This document shows positions 1 through 10,817 of a DNA stretch of 64,000 nt, one piece after another. This stretch comes from Paramacrobiotus metropolitanus (taxonomy: Eukaryota > Tardigrada > Eutardigrada > Parachela > Macrobiotidae): contig NW_026570298.1 of assembly GCF_019649055.1 (NCBI RefSeq), positions 372,001-436,000 of the forward strand. Direction: 5' to 3'. Under the pieces are notes generated by a model. It was not told the DNA's origin. It saw nothing but the letters and a program-made list of their open reading frames with translations, and made no database searches. The translations under genes were made by a program, and so were the position numbers. Numbering within the stretch: position 1 is the stretch's first letter; the number at the start of each line of letters is the position of its first letter.

Positions 1-214
1 AGAATGCCGTCATTTGTTCCGCAGACATCACTGTTATCGTCAGTTCGAGGCGGGTTCAGTGAATCAGTTCGCTTGCTTAGTCAACATCCAGGCCAAGTGC
101 TTATGAAAACCATTAATTTGCTTTTCAACGAGCGAGAGGAGCGATAAGCAAAATGAACTACAATGGGTGCATTGTCAGGGTGGGTGCATGGTACGTCAGT
201 TCTCGGAGTAAGAG

Positions 215-470
215 ATGCCGTCGGCAGATTCGTGGATAACCTCTGGCAGAAAATTAAGTGTCCTCTCCAGTAAGCAGATGACCTCTGGCAGAAAGTAAAC
301 AACCTTTCCAAAAATGTTGATAATTCTCGGCAGAAATGTGGATTACTTCTGGTGGAAAGGTTGATGACCTTTAGAGAAAGGTTGACGAGGTCTGGCAGAA
401 AGGTTGATGACCTTCATTGAACGTCAACCATCAACCCGTCAACCTTCCTGCCGGCTACACGCGCTGCATC
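215..470. repeat. Diverged 21-bp minisatellite array
   Basis: About ten degenerate units of the type GGTTGATGACCTCTGGCAGA follow one another. The stretch closes with CCGTCAACCTTCCTGCCGGC, which is partly the reverse complement of the unit. Much cleaner relatives lie at 10,573-10,795 and 11,200-11,395, and the last shares the same closing sequence. The array is older and more diverged than those two. Nothing else is seen in bases 1-640. Confidence 0.75.
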
Positions 471-644
471 GTCCTAATTAACATATGTAGTCCGCACAGG
501 ATAATGCACCAAAGATGCCTAACACGTAGCCAGTAGGTACTAATACGACTTTAACTGTGCTACAATAGATCCTCCTAAATTTCTTCCAAACGAGCGTGAA
601 TTATTGACTGTGCTGAATAATTTTAACTGAAATAACACACAGTT

Positions 645-2177
645 TCATACCTCTTGCCTTCGGCGAAATGCTTTCTGAATAGCCATTTGCTCGTTATACA
701 GGTTTGTGGTAGCAATTTCCAGCCTTTCTTTATCGATAACAGTTGTGGTCGTTTTGGAAAAAACATCAGCTTTTCGTGATCCATGAACATATGGAGGCAA
801 TGAAAAATGACCAACCGCTGCGCATTTCTTAAACCAGGTCATTAATTCCTTCTTGGAAGCGTACTGTGAAGCCGCTATGGGAGCGGCAGCAAGGCATTCC
901 GCAGCAAATAGTACGCTGTATAATCCCGTACAATCAGCCGATAAAGGCACGCTCTGGAATTGTATTTCAAGATCCCTATCGTCTGATCCAAACAGCTGCC
1001 AAAATCGTTCGACCTTTTCGTCAGTCAACTGGGAATTTGAAGAGTCGTAAACAGTTACTTGGCCCAAGTTTGAAGAGACCGCAAGCACAATCGCGTCGTC
1101 GTCAAAGCGAATTAACTGCACCCATCGTTTTCCAGTGCCAAGGTCTTTCCTTGCGTACTTAAACACTTGTCGGCTTAAACCTTTAACGTCGGGATACAGA
1201 AATCCGCATACATTTCTGGGTATGCTTTTCTTCATGCAGTCGTAGAACAGACACACCAATTCCGTTGAATCTTTCATCGTCAAGCTCGTCAGCTTTTCTG
1301 GAGCCACGAGTACCGGCTGCACAGCGGCAGCTTTTGTGTCCGGTACAAATTTGAAAAAATCGGAATCCCCTTCCTCTTTTTCCTTTGGGATGTTGGTAAC
1401 CTTTTCTTGGCGGGAGTTATGTTGGGCGGAGTAAACCTGCGTGAGATCAATTACTTCTACATGGCTCGCTACTGCAGCGACTGCTGTTTTCGCTCTTCTC
1501 GTCATTTGGCCGTATGGCGGTAAAACCAGTTGCTTGTTCCTGATGCATTTTTCAAACCATTTCAACAGTTGATGCTCACTCGCATACCGCTCCTCAGATA
1601 CTGGTGATCTAGTTAAGGCTTCCGAAGCAAACACTATACTTGTTAGAGCTGTGTTCTTATAGGGAAAAGGAATGGTATGAAATTCCACCTCCAAACTGCC
1701 TGCTTCAGGTTCAAACATCTGCCAGTAACTGTCCACCATGCTGGGCGACATTTGAACGGTATTTGTGCAGTCATACACAGTGACTTTTCCAAGCCGATCA
1801 CAAACGGCAGCAACGTAACGGCTGTCATCCGCTAGCAGGATCTGAACCCAACGCCTACCGCTTAAAACGCCCTGCCGCATGTCGTAGAATGAGCTACGCG
1901 GAAGTCCGGTGACATCAGAGCGAAAAAGTGTGCACGTGTTTTTCGGAAGTGCATGCTTTAGCAGGCGATGTAACCAATCCACAAGGCTAGGTCCTTCTGA
2001 TTTACCAAGAGAAACGTCTGAATCCTCGGATGATGATGTAGAATCTGTCACTTGCGTCGAAATGTTAGCAGATGCAATCGCCATTTTTTTCTTTGCTATC
2101 GGTGCTGAGGTTTCGTTGGCGCGCTTGACAGCAATGCTTCCGCGATTGCTTAACAGGGCTGAAAGTTTTGGCAGCAT
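645..2177 (-). CDS. Tandem catalytically dead Ulp1-like (C48) double-domain protein
   Basis: One long ORF of about 510 residues, starting at the first ATG (2,177). After a Ser/Lys-rich leader, two homologous blocks (about residues 65-225 and 300-465) share a ladder of motifs: RRWVQ/KRWVQ, VTVYD, a lone W, LE(V/I)(E/Q)F, FA(S/A)E, (R/Q)YAS and LPPY. The ladder matches the intact protease encoded just upstream (EVQLYDS, W, TEIRV, FFTMAFAAD, HYDP). Aligned by eye, the catalytic His is Tyr or Ile, the Gln is Lys or Asp, and the Cys is Ser in both copies, while the Asp (YDC, YDS) remains. I infer a binding pseudo-protease, perhaps for a ubiquitin-like partner. A splice acceptor (CTTTAG before GTTCAG) lies just 5' of the ORF and a possible donor (GAG before GTATGA) at its end, so it may be a late exon of a longer transcript. 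The family call rests on the internal comparison. Confidence 0.7.
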   Translation of the reverse strand: MLPKLSALLSNRGSIAVKRANETSAPIAKKKMAIASANISTQVTDSTSSSEDSDVSLGKSEGPSLVDWLHRLLKHALPKNTCTLFRSDVTGLPRSSFYDMRQGVLSGRRWVQILLADDSRYVAAVCDRLGKVTVYDCTNTVQMSPSMVDSYWQMFEPEAGSLEVEFHTIPFPYKNTALTSIVFASEALTRSPVSEERYASEHQLLKWFEKCIRNKQLVLPPYGQMTRRAKTAVAAVASHVEVIDLTQVYSAQHNSRQEKVTNIPKEKEEGDSDFFKFVPDTKAAAVQPVLVAPEKLTSLTMKDSTELVCLFYDCMKKSIPRNVCGFLYPDVKGLSRQVFKYARKDLGTGKRWVQLIRFDDDAIVLAVSSNLGQVTVYDSSNSQLTDEKVERFWQLFGSDDRDLEIQFQSVPLSADCTGLYSVLFAAECLAAAPIAASQYASKKELMTWFKKCAAVGHFSLPPYVHGSRKADVFSKTTTTVIDKERLEIATTNLYNEQMAIQKAFRRRQEV

Positions 2178-3198
2178 AGTAGTCAACTTATGCTGAACCT
2201 AAAGATCACGCCGAATTAATAAATTTGCTTGAAAGTAGCCACCCGGAAAAGGGATTGCAATGGCTGATTTTCTCGGTTCCAGCTATGCGAACGAAAAGGG
2301 TTCGGCCGTTTTAGAGCCACAATTAGAGTAAAAAATAGTTCGACTACCATATTTTACAATAACGTTCGACGTTCGTTCTTAGTTCGAACGAAGTTTAGCA
2401 TTTACTCAGTTTTCGCATTTTTTATCTTATTAAAAATATAATTACTTTGTGTGCGCAATCAGCAGAAATATAACTGGCGGTGGCTAATATCATCTGCAGA
2501 GCGGTAAGAAGTCAACAGGAAAATAACTAAGCTCCGCATCTGATTGTACGGTATACGGTAGCACGAGCGTCACCCGTTAGATAGTTCAACATGCGGAGCG
2601 TATAACAAAACGAACATGCTTTGAGTATTAACGAATGCTCCGGTTTCTTACTCTTCGCCGAAAAATCTTTTACCAAGCTTGTTTTGCGTTTTGCCCTGCT
2701 GCGGTTAACCGATGAGACCATACGTTTATACGCCATGCCACTCCGCTGCCGCTTTAAGCACTATGATGTAACCGAGCGATATTCAAAAGACCAGTTCGGG
2801 CATGAACGAACAGTCTATTAGTTCGAACTGGTTCGAACCCGAAAAAGGACCTCGGACCATTACTTAGGAATTTTTCAGTGACCGGCTTTTGTTCGCCACC
2901 ACCACAACCCAGTATTCGTGAAGCATGAAAGCATAAACAGCTGCTTCAATTCACTCATGAGCAGGGCAGTAATTTTGCCTGTTACATCTATATTACATCT
3001 GTAGATGCCCGAGTTTCGAAACCCTTCGTCCCATCCCGGGCATCAGTTTTGTTGGAAAAATAACACTAACTTACCAAATTAAAAATCAATCACTGGCCTA
3101 CCTTTACACGGCCTTTCAAAGCCGGTTCCTCCGCATTCGCAGCATCCTTGTTAAGCTGCGCTGCTTTCTGTAATTTTAATAAGAAAAGTTATTGTCAG
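2178..3198. other. Spacer between protease gene and pseudo-protease ORF
   Basis: No convincing coding exon is seen. A short stretch on the minus strand (about 3,169-3,105) is bounded by AG and GT and could encode about 22 residues, but its phase does not fit the preceding exon. Scattered GTTCGAAC-type palindromes occur at about 2,340-2,400 and 2,795-2,832. Confidence 0.5.
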
Positions 3199-4032
3199 TT
3201 ACTGATCAAGTGTGAGAGGCGTCGTCATTTCATTTTTCTTATGCCTACGCATAATCTTAAATAAAACGGCGGGGTGCTTGGGGTTAAAAGTTACATCGCT
3301 CACTTTTTTTTCGATCGCTGTTCCAATCTGATCAGCCTCTTTCTTTGTTATTATGACAGGTGGAATCGAATTCTTTATTCGTTTTACGTGCAGGTCATCG
3401 TAACTTTCCAGACACCCTAGCTTGGACGACAGTAAGGTATTTTCCACCCACTTCCGCAGGCCTTTTGGGTCGTAATGCCGCTTGCAAGGATCCTTTGCAA
3501 ATACTATCACATCAGCAGCGAATGCCATTGTAAAAAATCCACAGCTAACACCGTCCGACTGTTTCTGAACTGGCATGTAACGAACTCGAATTTCTGTGCA
3601 ACCGCGACCATAGCACTTCCACAGCTGATACTTAAGCCCATCCGTGAGCTCCGCGCCGAGGGAATCGTAGAGTTGGACCTCGCCATCCAAGTTATTCCAT
3701 TTAGAAAAACAGAAGTGATTGACGTCGTTGAAATGTATCTGACAGCAAATGCGTGCTGCTTTGTCAAGTCCAGGAAAACGCGGCGAAAGGGTTTCCCATG
3801 TTTCTAACATTCCTGATACATCTTTGACTTGTTGCTTTATTACAGAGGCAATAACATTGATGACATCTGGAGAAATGGCACCATTTGCCCTGATTTGATC
3901 GAATTCGCTTTTTAATATAACCTGGCCACAGCAAGATAGAGCGCGGTCACCGTCGATTAAAACATCTGGCGAGTTCGTGCCGACTTTTTCTAGAGCTGAA
4001 GCGTCGCTAGCTGGCGTAATACATCTTTTTGC
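3199..4032 (-). CDS. Ulp1/SENP-type protease exon (C48 catalytic domain)
   Basis: The last exon encodes about 277 residues. The first 70 (from AKRCITPASD) hold a helical stretch with SPDVINVIASVIKQQ, typical of the part before the catalytic core. The core then shows His in NDVNHF, Asp in LYDSLG, Gln in VQKQSDG and Cys in GVSCGFF, in the order His, Asp, Gln, Cys of clan CE proteases, so it appears catalytically complete. It ends with LTLDQ and a stop at 3,199-3,201. The domain is the closest visible relative of the two inactive blocks downstream. Adenain-type viral proteases are structurally related, but the spacing and the QSDGxSCGFF motif look Ulp1-like. Confidence 0.75.
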   Translation of the reverse strand, partial: AKRCITPASDASALEKVGTNSPDVLIDGDRALSCCGQVILKSEFDQIRANGAISPDVINVIASVIKQQVKDVSGMLETWETLSPRFPGLDKAARICCQIHFNDVNHFCFSKWNNLDGEVQLYDSLGAELTDGLKYQLWKCYGRGCTEIRVRYMPVQKQSDGVSCGFFTMAFAADVIVFAKDPCKRHYDPKGLRKWVENTLLSSKLGCLESYDDLHVKRIKNSIPPVIITKKEADQIGTAIEKKVSDVTFNPKHPAVLFKIMRRHKKNEMTTPLTLDQ

Positions 4033-7000
4033 CTGTCATAACAATCAATTTTGTGAAGTTTATAAAACTTTTGCAGTTAAATCGACGTGCTATTAAAAGT
4101 CGGCGAAAGCATTATTCCAGCGCTCTTCGCAAGTAAGATTACAGGTGGTCTGCGGAACTCAGGTTTGCAAGTAGTCATAATGCAAATAACCGTAGATATA
4201 CTATAGTGCCTTCCGTGACAACCTCTAAACGTCGTCACAGCAGTTCTGGTAGTCTGTGTTTTTACTAACAGCCAAATTACGCCGGTATGTTTGGTTTTAT
4301 GCGTACTATAATAAGCAAAATTAAGAAATACCTTTTGTCGGCTTTTCTCGGTTGTCTCCAATTCTGGTTTTTTGCGTTTTGCGTTTTTTGGCACTCGGAT
4401 ATCGTCGTTAGGTACATACTTCAGCGTCGCGCCGTACCGAATTTGGGCATCACTGGCCCTTGCCGATATTACTATAGCTGGACCCTTCAGCTTACGGCGA
4501 CTTTTACCTTGAATCTGATTTCGTTTCGATTTATCGTAGAAATACACTCTGTCTCCTACAACAGCAAAAAGAACGCAATATTACTTTACTGAAGCATTCA
4601 GCTAACATACCGCACATATGTAATATTTCCTGCTATTTTAACTGGGGAGGGGGCGAACATTTTTACTACCCTTGGGGGCAGTTCTGTAAATTAAATACAC
4701 CTGGATAATAAATACGGGATTTGCGGAACCGTCGGTGCATTTAGTTACCAGGTTTTGCGTACCTTCTGTTGCGAACTAAAAGTTCAGCGTTAATTAATGG
4801 ATTAAAATTTCAGAATTACCTGGTTTAAGAGTTTCACCCTTTCCGAGATTACGCTTATCAAAAGCTTTCTTCTGGCGCTGCTGCTCTGTTTTGATGTTCG
4901 CCATTGAATCGGCTTCGACAGCTGCCCTTATTCCATCTAGACGGTCCATAATGGCTTCGCATTCATCATTTACGACTTGCTCAACTGCGCCATCTTGACC
5001 TTTTGCAAACAACGTTATGAAATCATCTTCTTCTCGTGTGAATTCCTCTCCTGGGTCAAACCGTAGCGCAAAAGTGTGGAACAGCTCGTGTGGCGAATAC
5101 TGAGTTGTGGTATGCTTGTTTTGTCGAATTACGAACAGCCCTTCGTTGATGCACTGGTCCCATTCAACTGATCGCTGTTTAGCAGCCATCTCAATATGCC
5201 TAACAGAGTAGACTAGTTTCGATCAATCTTCCACAGTTGAATATTAACTCCTTAATCAAAAACAAGCGCACACTTTTAATATACCGTTTTATTTCCCTGT
5301 TAGTGCGCTCAATAATTCCGTTTGAGCGGGGACGATAAGGTCGAATTAAAGAATGTTTGATCCGCAGAGCTTCGTTTATGGCGGCAATTTTCTGCAATAA
5401 AGCAATAAAGGTCAAGACCTTGAACGGTTTCGTACTGCTGTTTCCTATACCGTTTCCCAAGTATCCAGCCTGTATTCTGCTTATATCTGTAATGTGTATT
5501 TCCCACATATTTTTAAGTTTTTCGCTAAAAAATTTGGCTAACGGTATGTGTTATAGTGCTCGCAATTACGGTTGGTCGTGGTGAAACGCAGTAGATGTGC
5601 CGTCGTCGTTTCTCTTCCCCTATCAGTCACAGCCAGTGTTCCACTACCTCGCGGACAGGACAACGGCGTTCTGCAAGTTATCGCTGAATTCTCACGTGTT
5701 CTATCTGTATTGCGCCTGCCTCCTCAGTGTATGGAAAAACAATTCAAGATGTACAAGCGCGTGCTTTTGCAAAGCACTAAACGTACACGTAAACTGTTCG
5801 TCTATGTTGTAACCAATCTTCTGTTCCCACGTGCAACAGCAACAACAGTCACTTTGTTAGTTCTTTCTTTTTATCTTCTTTAGTTCTCGTATGACCATTG
5901 GCATGCCCAGCTGCTTTTCCTTGAAGCTCACAAAAGTAGGAGTCATTTGATCAATGTTTATTCAAGGAAATTATTCAAAATTACCTACTTGGCTACGTCC
6001 GTGTGCAAGGCAACTGCATTCTTTGCCAGGCAGCCAGTAACTTTTTAGTTTGTGGGGGGAACCCTTTGCCTTTAATTAGACTGGAACATGGCATTTATTT
6101 TAAAGTTACCGTTCCGTACAACATTTGCTGCAGTACTTTTAATTCCGTACGCTACGTTGTTCGCACTACTTTTCGTTCGGTATAATTCTTTTTTGAGCGC
6201 CAGGTTTGACTCCGTCCGTATACTATGATTCTTTCGGCACTACCTGTGTCTGCGTGCACGACCTTATATTTCAAATCCTTTTTACATCAAAGCTATTTCT
6301 GGAACTGCCGTTTATTCGTTAACAGCTGTCTTTGCTGCGTAATTCAAAGCATCATCAGCGGCTATAAAATTTCCTCGAATTTCCTTGAGTAAGTAACCCG
6401 GCGCCCGTGTGTGAGTTTCCACAACTGACCTCGCCGAATGATTTTTTTGCATTTTACATTATGGGCATTCCTAATATCTACTTGAAACAGTTTACATTTG
6501 GCGTTTTTCCTTACCTAAAAGGCAACTGATCGCGCATAAGCGCGACTGATTACTTGTAAGTATCGGTCTGATAATATTGGGGAAATCGTTCAAGGAGTAT
6601 GTATGCTAGTGCACCGAGTGAAAGGCAGCGGCAAATGTTTTTTACCGAATGGAATGTAGCTCACTAGAAGCTTGTGCAAATTGCACGGAATGAAATAAAA
6701 TTTAAAAGGTAGTTTACGGAGCCATAGATGTGAAAAGGCCGTGTACAGAGAGGTCATCATATTTACAGTCAACTGAGAAGCTAGTCGTATTATTCTAATA
6801 TTTAATTAGCATATAGTGGACGATCTCGCAACACTGCAAAAGATTCTTACAGCGCCAGTTCTTTAAGCCGAACTGGTTTTAGGGAATTATAACTGACCTC
6901 ATTCCGAAACTCTCCTCCATTATCTGTAATTATCCTTTCTGGAGCTCCGTAGCGGCAGTAGATGTTCTCAAATAATGCTGAAGCAACGGTGGCTGCCGAC

Positions 7001-8687
7001 TTATCCGGAATTGCTACGGCCTCGGGGTATTTTGTGTAGCAATCAACCAGCGTTAGGAGATAGCGATTTCCGTTGGACGTTACATTTTTCATGTCTACCA
7101 AATCCATTGCTACAAGCCACCAGGCTTTAGCCTTGAGGATGATATGGCGCAAAGAGTCGCGCACTTTAGTGACCCCCTTGCCCTCCAAGTGGCAAAGAGA
7201 GCAAGAATTGATCTACGAAAATAAAATTCTATTCACATATATACTTTAAGAATACCGAGTCGAAAAGCAGTTAACATTGTGGCATAGCAGTTTTATTCAA
7301 ATTTTAAGTCGTGCAAATTTAAAGCTGCATTTTCTTACGTAGTTGTTAATGTCGTCTCTCATCGTCTTCCAGTAGAATTTCGCTGACAAGCGCTCCAGCA
7401 TTCGCTCTCGGCGGAGATGGTTGAATCTCCTTAAAAATTAAAAAAGCTAAATATAATTCTGGGCGAGCGCAAACCGATGTCTCGAAAATCTCGTACTGAA
7501 TTTTAAATCCGGTATAATCATTTTATTACGTTTCTTTATGCGTTTGACGTTTAATTTTTCTAAAACAAAAATAAAATTAATTTTAAACATACTCGTGACA
7601 CTCTTTGATGATTTCCAAACGCTCAGCTGTAGTCTCAACGCACAGGCGTTCTTCCTTCTTTTTTGTTACAAAATAAAGCTTTTCGTTCTTCAGCCGGTAA
7701 TGAACTGCTTGCTTTTTAATAACTGTTTTCTGGCTGTTTCTTAATCCTGGGTAATGGCTTCGCTGTTTCGGTCCAGAACGTAGGTAATGCTTCAGAGCCC
7801 TAAAGTCTGGGTCAGCATGGTATATGCGATCTGGCAGATCTTCGGCAAATTCTGACTTCTCGACCTGGTAGCACTTCTCTGTGGCAGCTGAATTACCACT
7901 ATCTTCTTCGTCGGTGTCATCCGAACCATCCGTGACAACCACATCTCGGCCAGCATCCCGTGCAGCCCTCTTTTCCTCTGGCAGCTAACAAAAGAAATTC
8001 CATGCGTGCTTTTAATCTTTAAAAACGTTAGTCTTTCGTACTATTTGACATCATTTAGTATGCTGCGAAACTGGTAAGATTTTTACATTTCTTTCCAAGG
8101 CCGTGCACGAATCTCGAAACATTTTTTATAACTTTTACTAATTAGACCGAATCAGGGTCCTTAACTTCTTAATCAGCAGTGACGCTAATTTTGGCATTTT
8201 CACGACCTTCACGCGATAGTTGATTTTGTTTTTTCCACATTTTTATTTTAATTAGAGATAATTGTGCAAGTCGGAACTGCAGGCCAGAAAGAAGTCAAAA
8301 CCTGAGCTTCAGTGTCCAGGGAACCAGCTGGCTTACTTGCAAAGCGTCTGCAGGTGACATTTTTGGACCATCGTTAGTTTTGCACGGTTGATGTTTGTCA
8401 TTTGGTTCAGGTTTTGGAAACTGATTTGCAATATCCATGGGTTGAAATGGGTTTACCAATGGATTGTAACCAATATTCGGCGGAACGGGAGCGAATGGAT
8501 GATTCTGAACACCATGCAGGCTGACTGGGTTATTAATTGAAGGAAAATAAAAAGAATAAGGCTGATTTGGCATAGGCACCGGATAATGAGAAGGGGGTAC
8601 TGTCAGCGGGGGAATTAGAAAAGGATTAGCACTGGCGGTGAAAACATTTGGATGAAACGGATACATGGTGCTGAGAGATGAAATCAT
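3199..8687 (-). CDS. Multi-exon integrase-Ulp1 fusion protein
   Basis: Eight exons read 8687-8337, 7984-7593, 7429-7339, 7212-6898, 5391-about 5274, about 5199-4820, 4555-4332 and 4032-3199. Introns are GT-AG and phases agree, except that the exon 5/6 junction is unsettled. The product is about 900 residues. In order it has a Pro/Asn-rich leader, an acidic linker, an HHCC zinc finger (His and CHE at the end of exon 2, NHL in exon 3, CSLC in exon 4), an integrase core with Asp in AMDLVD, Asp in TDNGGEF and Glu in GIIERTN, an integrase C-terminal domain (PGDRVYFYD), and a C48 protease. Counting across the intron gives exactly 35 residues between the second Asp and the Glu, which supports the splice model. 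The integrase would join DNA ends; the protease would cut ubiquitin-like tags or the element's own protein. The start is the first ATG of the proline-rich exon, and further 5' exons are possible. Confidence 0.72.
5392..6897 (-). other. 1.5-kb intron inside the integrase core
   Basis: The intron opens with GTCAGT at 6,897 and closes with TTGCAG at 5,392, splitting the core between its second Asp and its Glu. It is ten times longer than the other introns of the gene. ORFs of 60-100 codons on the plus strand inside it have no recognisable product. I see no repeat or RNA gene in it. Confidence 0.55.
6898..7984 (-). CDS. HHCC zinc finger and first part of integrase core (exons 2-4)
   Basis: Exon 2 begins with an acidic stretch and then the H2C2-type region FRALKHYLRSGPK and KLYFVTKKKEE leading to IKECHE. 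Exon 3 supplies NHLRRERMLERL and FYWKTMRDDINNY, and exon 4 begins INSCSLCH. Together they give His-x4-His, about 30 residues, then Cys-x2-Cys, the classic zinc finger before retroviral-type integrase cores. Exon 4 continues with WWLVAMDLVDMKN, RYLLTLVDCYTKYPEAVAI and RIITDNGGEF, carrying two catalytic Asp residues. Donors are GTATGT, GTAAGA and GTCAGT; acceptors end in TTAG, TAAG and GTAG. Confidence 0.8.
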
Positions 8688-9628
8688 GTATGGCGATAGA
8701 AAGAACTACGCCGTATCACGCAAAATAGCTGATCAAAGTCCTAAAATTGCATCTTACAATTGTTAGCAGCGCGTTTATCTTCTTAAGAAATTAATAGGTG
8801 AAGAGCTTTCCAGATACAGGATCAACTCCCAGATGCCTGCTGCGGCATTGACAGCGCACCATCGTTAAGAAACTCAAAATATCAAGCCGTGCGGCTATTA
8901 GCTGGTGCTGCGAAGTGGGATTAAGCAATGGGAAACGTTTTTGTAGTCAGTGCTGAAGGGATTATACTAGCAACTCCATGCCACTAGTCAATCATATGCT
9001 GAAGCAACATGCAATCTTGTTATGGTATTTACATTTTCTTCACAACTTCAGTCACCTTGTCCTTGCTTTCGAAAAGTCTTCCATCAAAAGCCAGTTTCTG
9101 CAACACTAAGTTATTTGTTACAAATTTTACAACACGGACAGTAGAAATAGTTGTTGAGTAATAATAGCCTTGTTGTGGCAGCAGTAACGGTCTACAGACC
9201 ATTAACATGTTATACCTATAACCTAATATCTGTTGTGCAAGAACTGTTGACTGACAGCTGACCTTTTCGACAGTTATACTTGATTCGGGGATAGCACAGA
9301 CAAAAAAAGAGAAAAGCACGCAGAAAAGTACTGTATTTTACCGACATTGAATGACGATTTCTATGTAGTCCCATAAAGCGCTTATGTTTGGGTGCCTTCC
9401 CATAGAGGGCTTTTTTTGCGTGTGTCCAGCAGGAAAGCATTGTGCGAGCAGAGATATTAATCAAAAACGGCTAGTGAAATTCTAAAAAGTAAGATCGATT
9501 CTGATTTCAGACTGAAAACCATGGCAGATACTAAAGCTTTTCCTGAATTTATTTACTTTTAAGAGCCATCCGCTTGCACTTGATTCAAGGTACCAAATTC
9601 ACTGTTCACACAAAAACGGTTTATCAAT
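8688..9628. other. Gene-poor stretch upstream of the integrase gene
   Basis: This would hold the promoter of the minus-strand integrase gene, but no clear TATA box or initiator was picked out. On the minus strand, 9,101-9,029 follows a good acceptor (TAGTGTTGCAG) and could be a short terminal exon ending KDKVTEVVKKM and a stop. That is weak evidence for an unrelated gene end. Confidence 0.3.
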
Positions 9629-10215
9629 AATGCCACTGCAGTTCTCAACAAAACACTATTGTCACCACATCACAATTTGGCTTATGACGCCACAAAAGGT
9701 CATTTGACTTTTAATTCATACGCACCACAGTTCGCTAATGGCACTACAGTCAGTTGACCACCGGGTTCATACATTACAGGACCCTAATGATACCTATGTA
9801 CATAAATTATTCAGAAACTTTTTAAAGCGGAAACACGAAGCCTTTTTTCGGCACCGATGGCTATCGCAAATATCCCGCAGTCAACCAAGCTTGACTGCTG
9901 CTGCTGGACTTCTGAAACTGCTAACATTGGTCCTTCGGCTTTTTTTTGGCAAATGTGCCGAATTAAATTGTTAATCATTATGCTCAGTGCACTGCGACGT
10001 TACATGAAGGACACTGGCCCTGTACGTAGCTTATACATATACGTATAATGTAAGGTACTTGATATAGTACTTTATCGCCATTACAGTTTACAACAAAGCA
10101 CTACTGTCACCGCAGTCCACATCATGATTTGGCTAATGGCACTTTATTATGACCAATTGACTCTTTTTGTGACAAAACTACACAGTGCTAATGACACTAC
10201 AAGAGTACAAGTAAT
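9629..10215. repeat. Diverged direct repeat, about 140 bp, two copies
   Basis: The stretches 9,629-9,770 and 10,078-10,215 share order and wording: a CACTGCAGTT/CATTACAGTT start, then CAACAAA-CACTA-TGTCACC, then ATTTGGCT-ATG-CAC. The spacing is about 450 bp. Divergence is considerable. No coding potential is evident and I do not recognise the family. Confidence 0.5.
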
Positions 10216-10496
10216 CAATAGACTACTGTACACATTCATTAAAATGTGCTAATTCTTCGCCTTATCAAAAATACCAAAATGTATTTAATGTCCAACTTTG
10301 AACTGTAAATACTCTGTACATTGCTTAATGTTTAGCAGCAAACGTTTTCTAACCGTTATTGTTTGTTTTCTGAATCAAAGCCGGCAAAATCGTTCGAGGT
10401 CTCCTTATTTTTAATCGGATCTCGTCAGACGCTGAAAAAATGACGAACAATCAAATAAGACACTATTTGTGAGTTTTATCATCAACAAGTATCAAA

Positions 10497-10817
10497 GACC
10501 GGCAAAAAAGGCGGATCAAGCAAAACAAAAAAGGCAGAAAAATTTCGCAGAAAGATAGAATTTTTTTGAACGGTGGATGAGCTTTGGAGAAAGGTGGATG
10601 AGCTTTGGAGAAAGGTGGATGACCTTTGCAGAAAGGTGGATGCCCTTTGCAGAAAGGTGGATGACCTTTGCAGAAAGGTGGATGACCTTTGCAGAAAGGT
10701 GGGTGACCTTTGCAGAAAGGTGGATGAGTTCTGGCAGAATGGTGGATGAGGTCTGGCAAAAAGGTGGATGAGGTTTGGCAGAAAGGTGGATCGAACCTCG
10801 TTCACTTTTTGCCGGTC
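10497..10817. mobile_element. Small inverted-repeat element filled with a 21-bp tandem repeat
   Basis: The ends are a perfect 12-bp inverted repeat (GACCGGCAAAAA at 10,497-10,508 and its complement at 10,806-10,817). Between them about ten units of a 21-bp repeat run from 10,573 to 10,795, with core GATGACCTTTGCAGAAAGG. No target-site duplication was clear. The 21-bp length is a multiple of three, so the array is open in several frames and yields meaningless HPPFCKG-type peptides. It looks like a non-autonomous DNA element whose body is a minisatellite. Confidence 0.65.

Larger units (their letters stand above)
645..8687 (-). mobile_element. Ginger-like integrase DNA transposon, or a gene tamed from one
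   Basis: The locus joins a retroviral-type integrase to Ulp1-family protease modules, with no reverse transcriptase, gag, polymerase B, packaging ATPase or capsid in reach. As I recall it, Ginger-type cut-and-paste transposons use such an integrase and some members carry Ulp1 or OTU proteases. Polintons also pair an integrase with a related protease, but their other genes are absent here. I did not find terminal inverted repeats or a target duplication, so the element ends are unknown and the left end may lie outside the window. Intact frames and orderly splice sites fit either a young element or a gene kept by the host. Confidence 0.55.

Noticed and set aside
2790-2840. GGTTCGAACC-like word suggesting a tRNA B box
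   Set aside because: No A box, no cloverleaf arms; it belongs to a run of GTTCGAAC palindromes.
5572-5883. 103-codon plus-strand ORF inside the long integrase intron
   Set aside because: No domain, no bias, and opposite to a well-supported gene on the other strand.
10463-10805. Minus-strand ORFs encoding HPPFCKG and STFLQRS repeats, about 100 residues
   Set aside because: They are translations of the 21-bp minisatellite, open only because the unit is a multiple of three.
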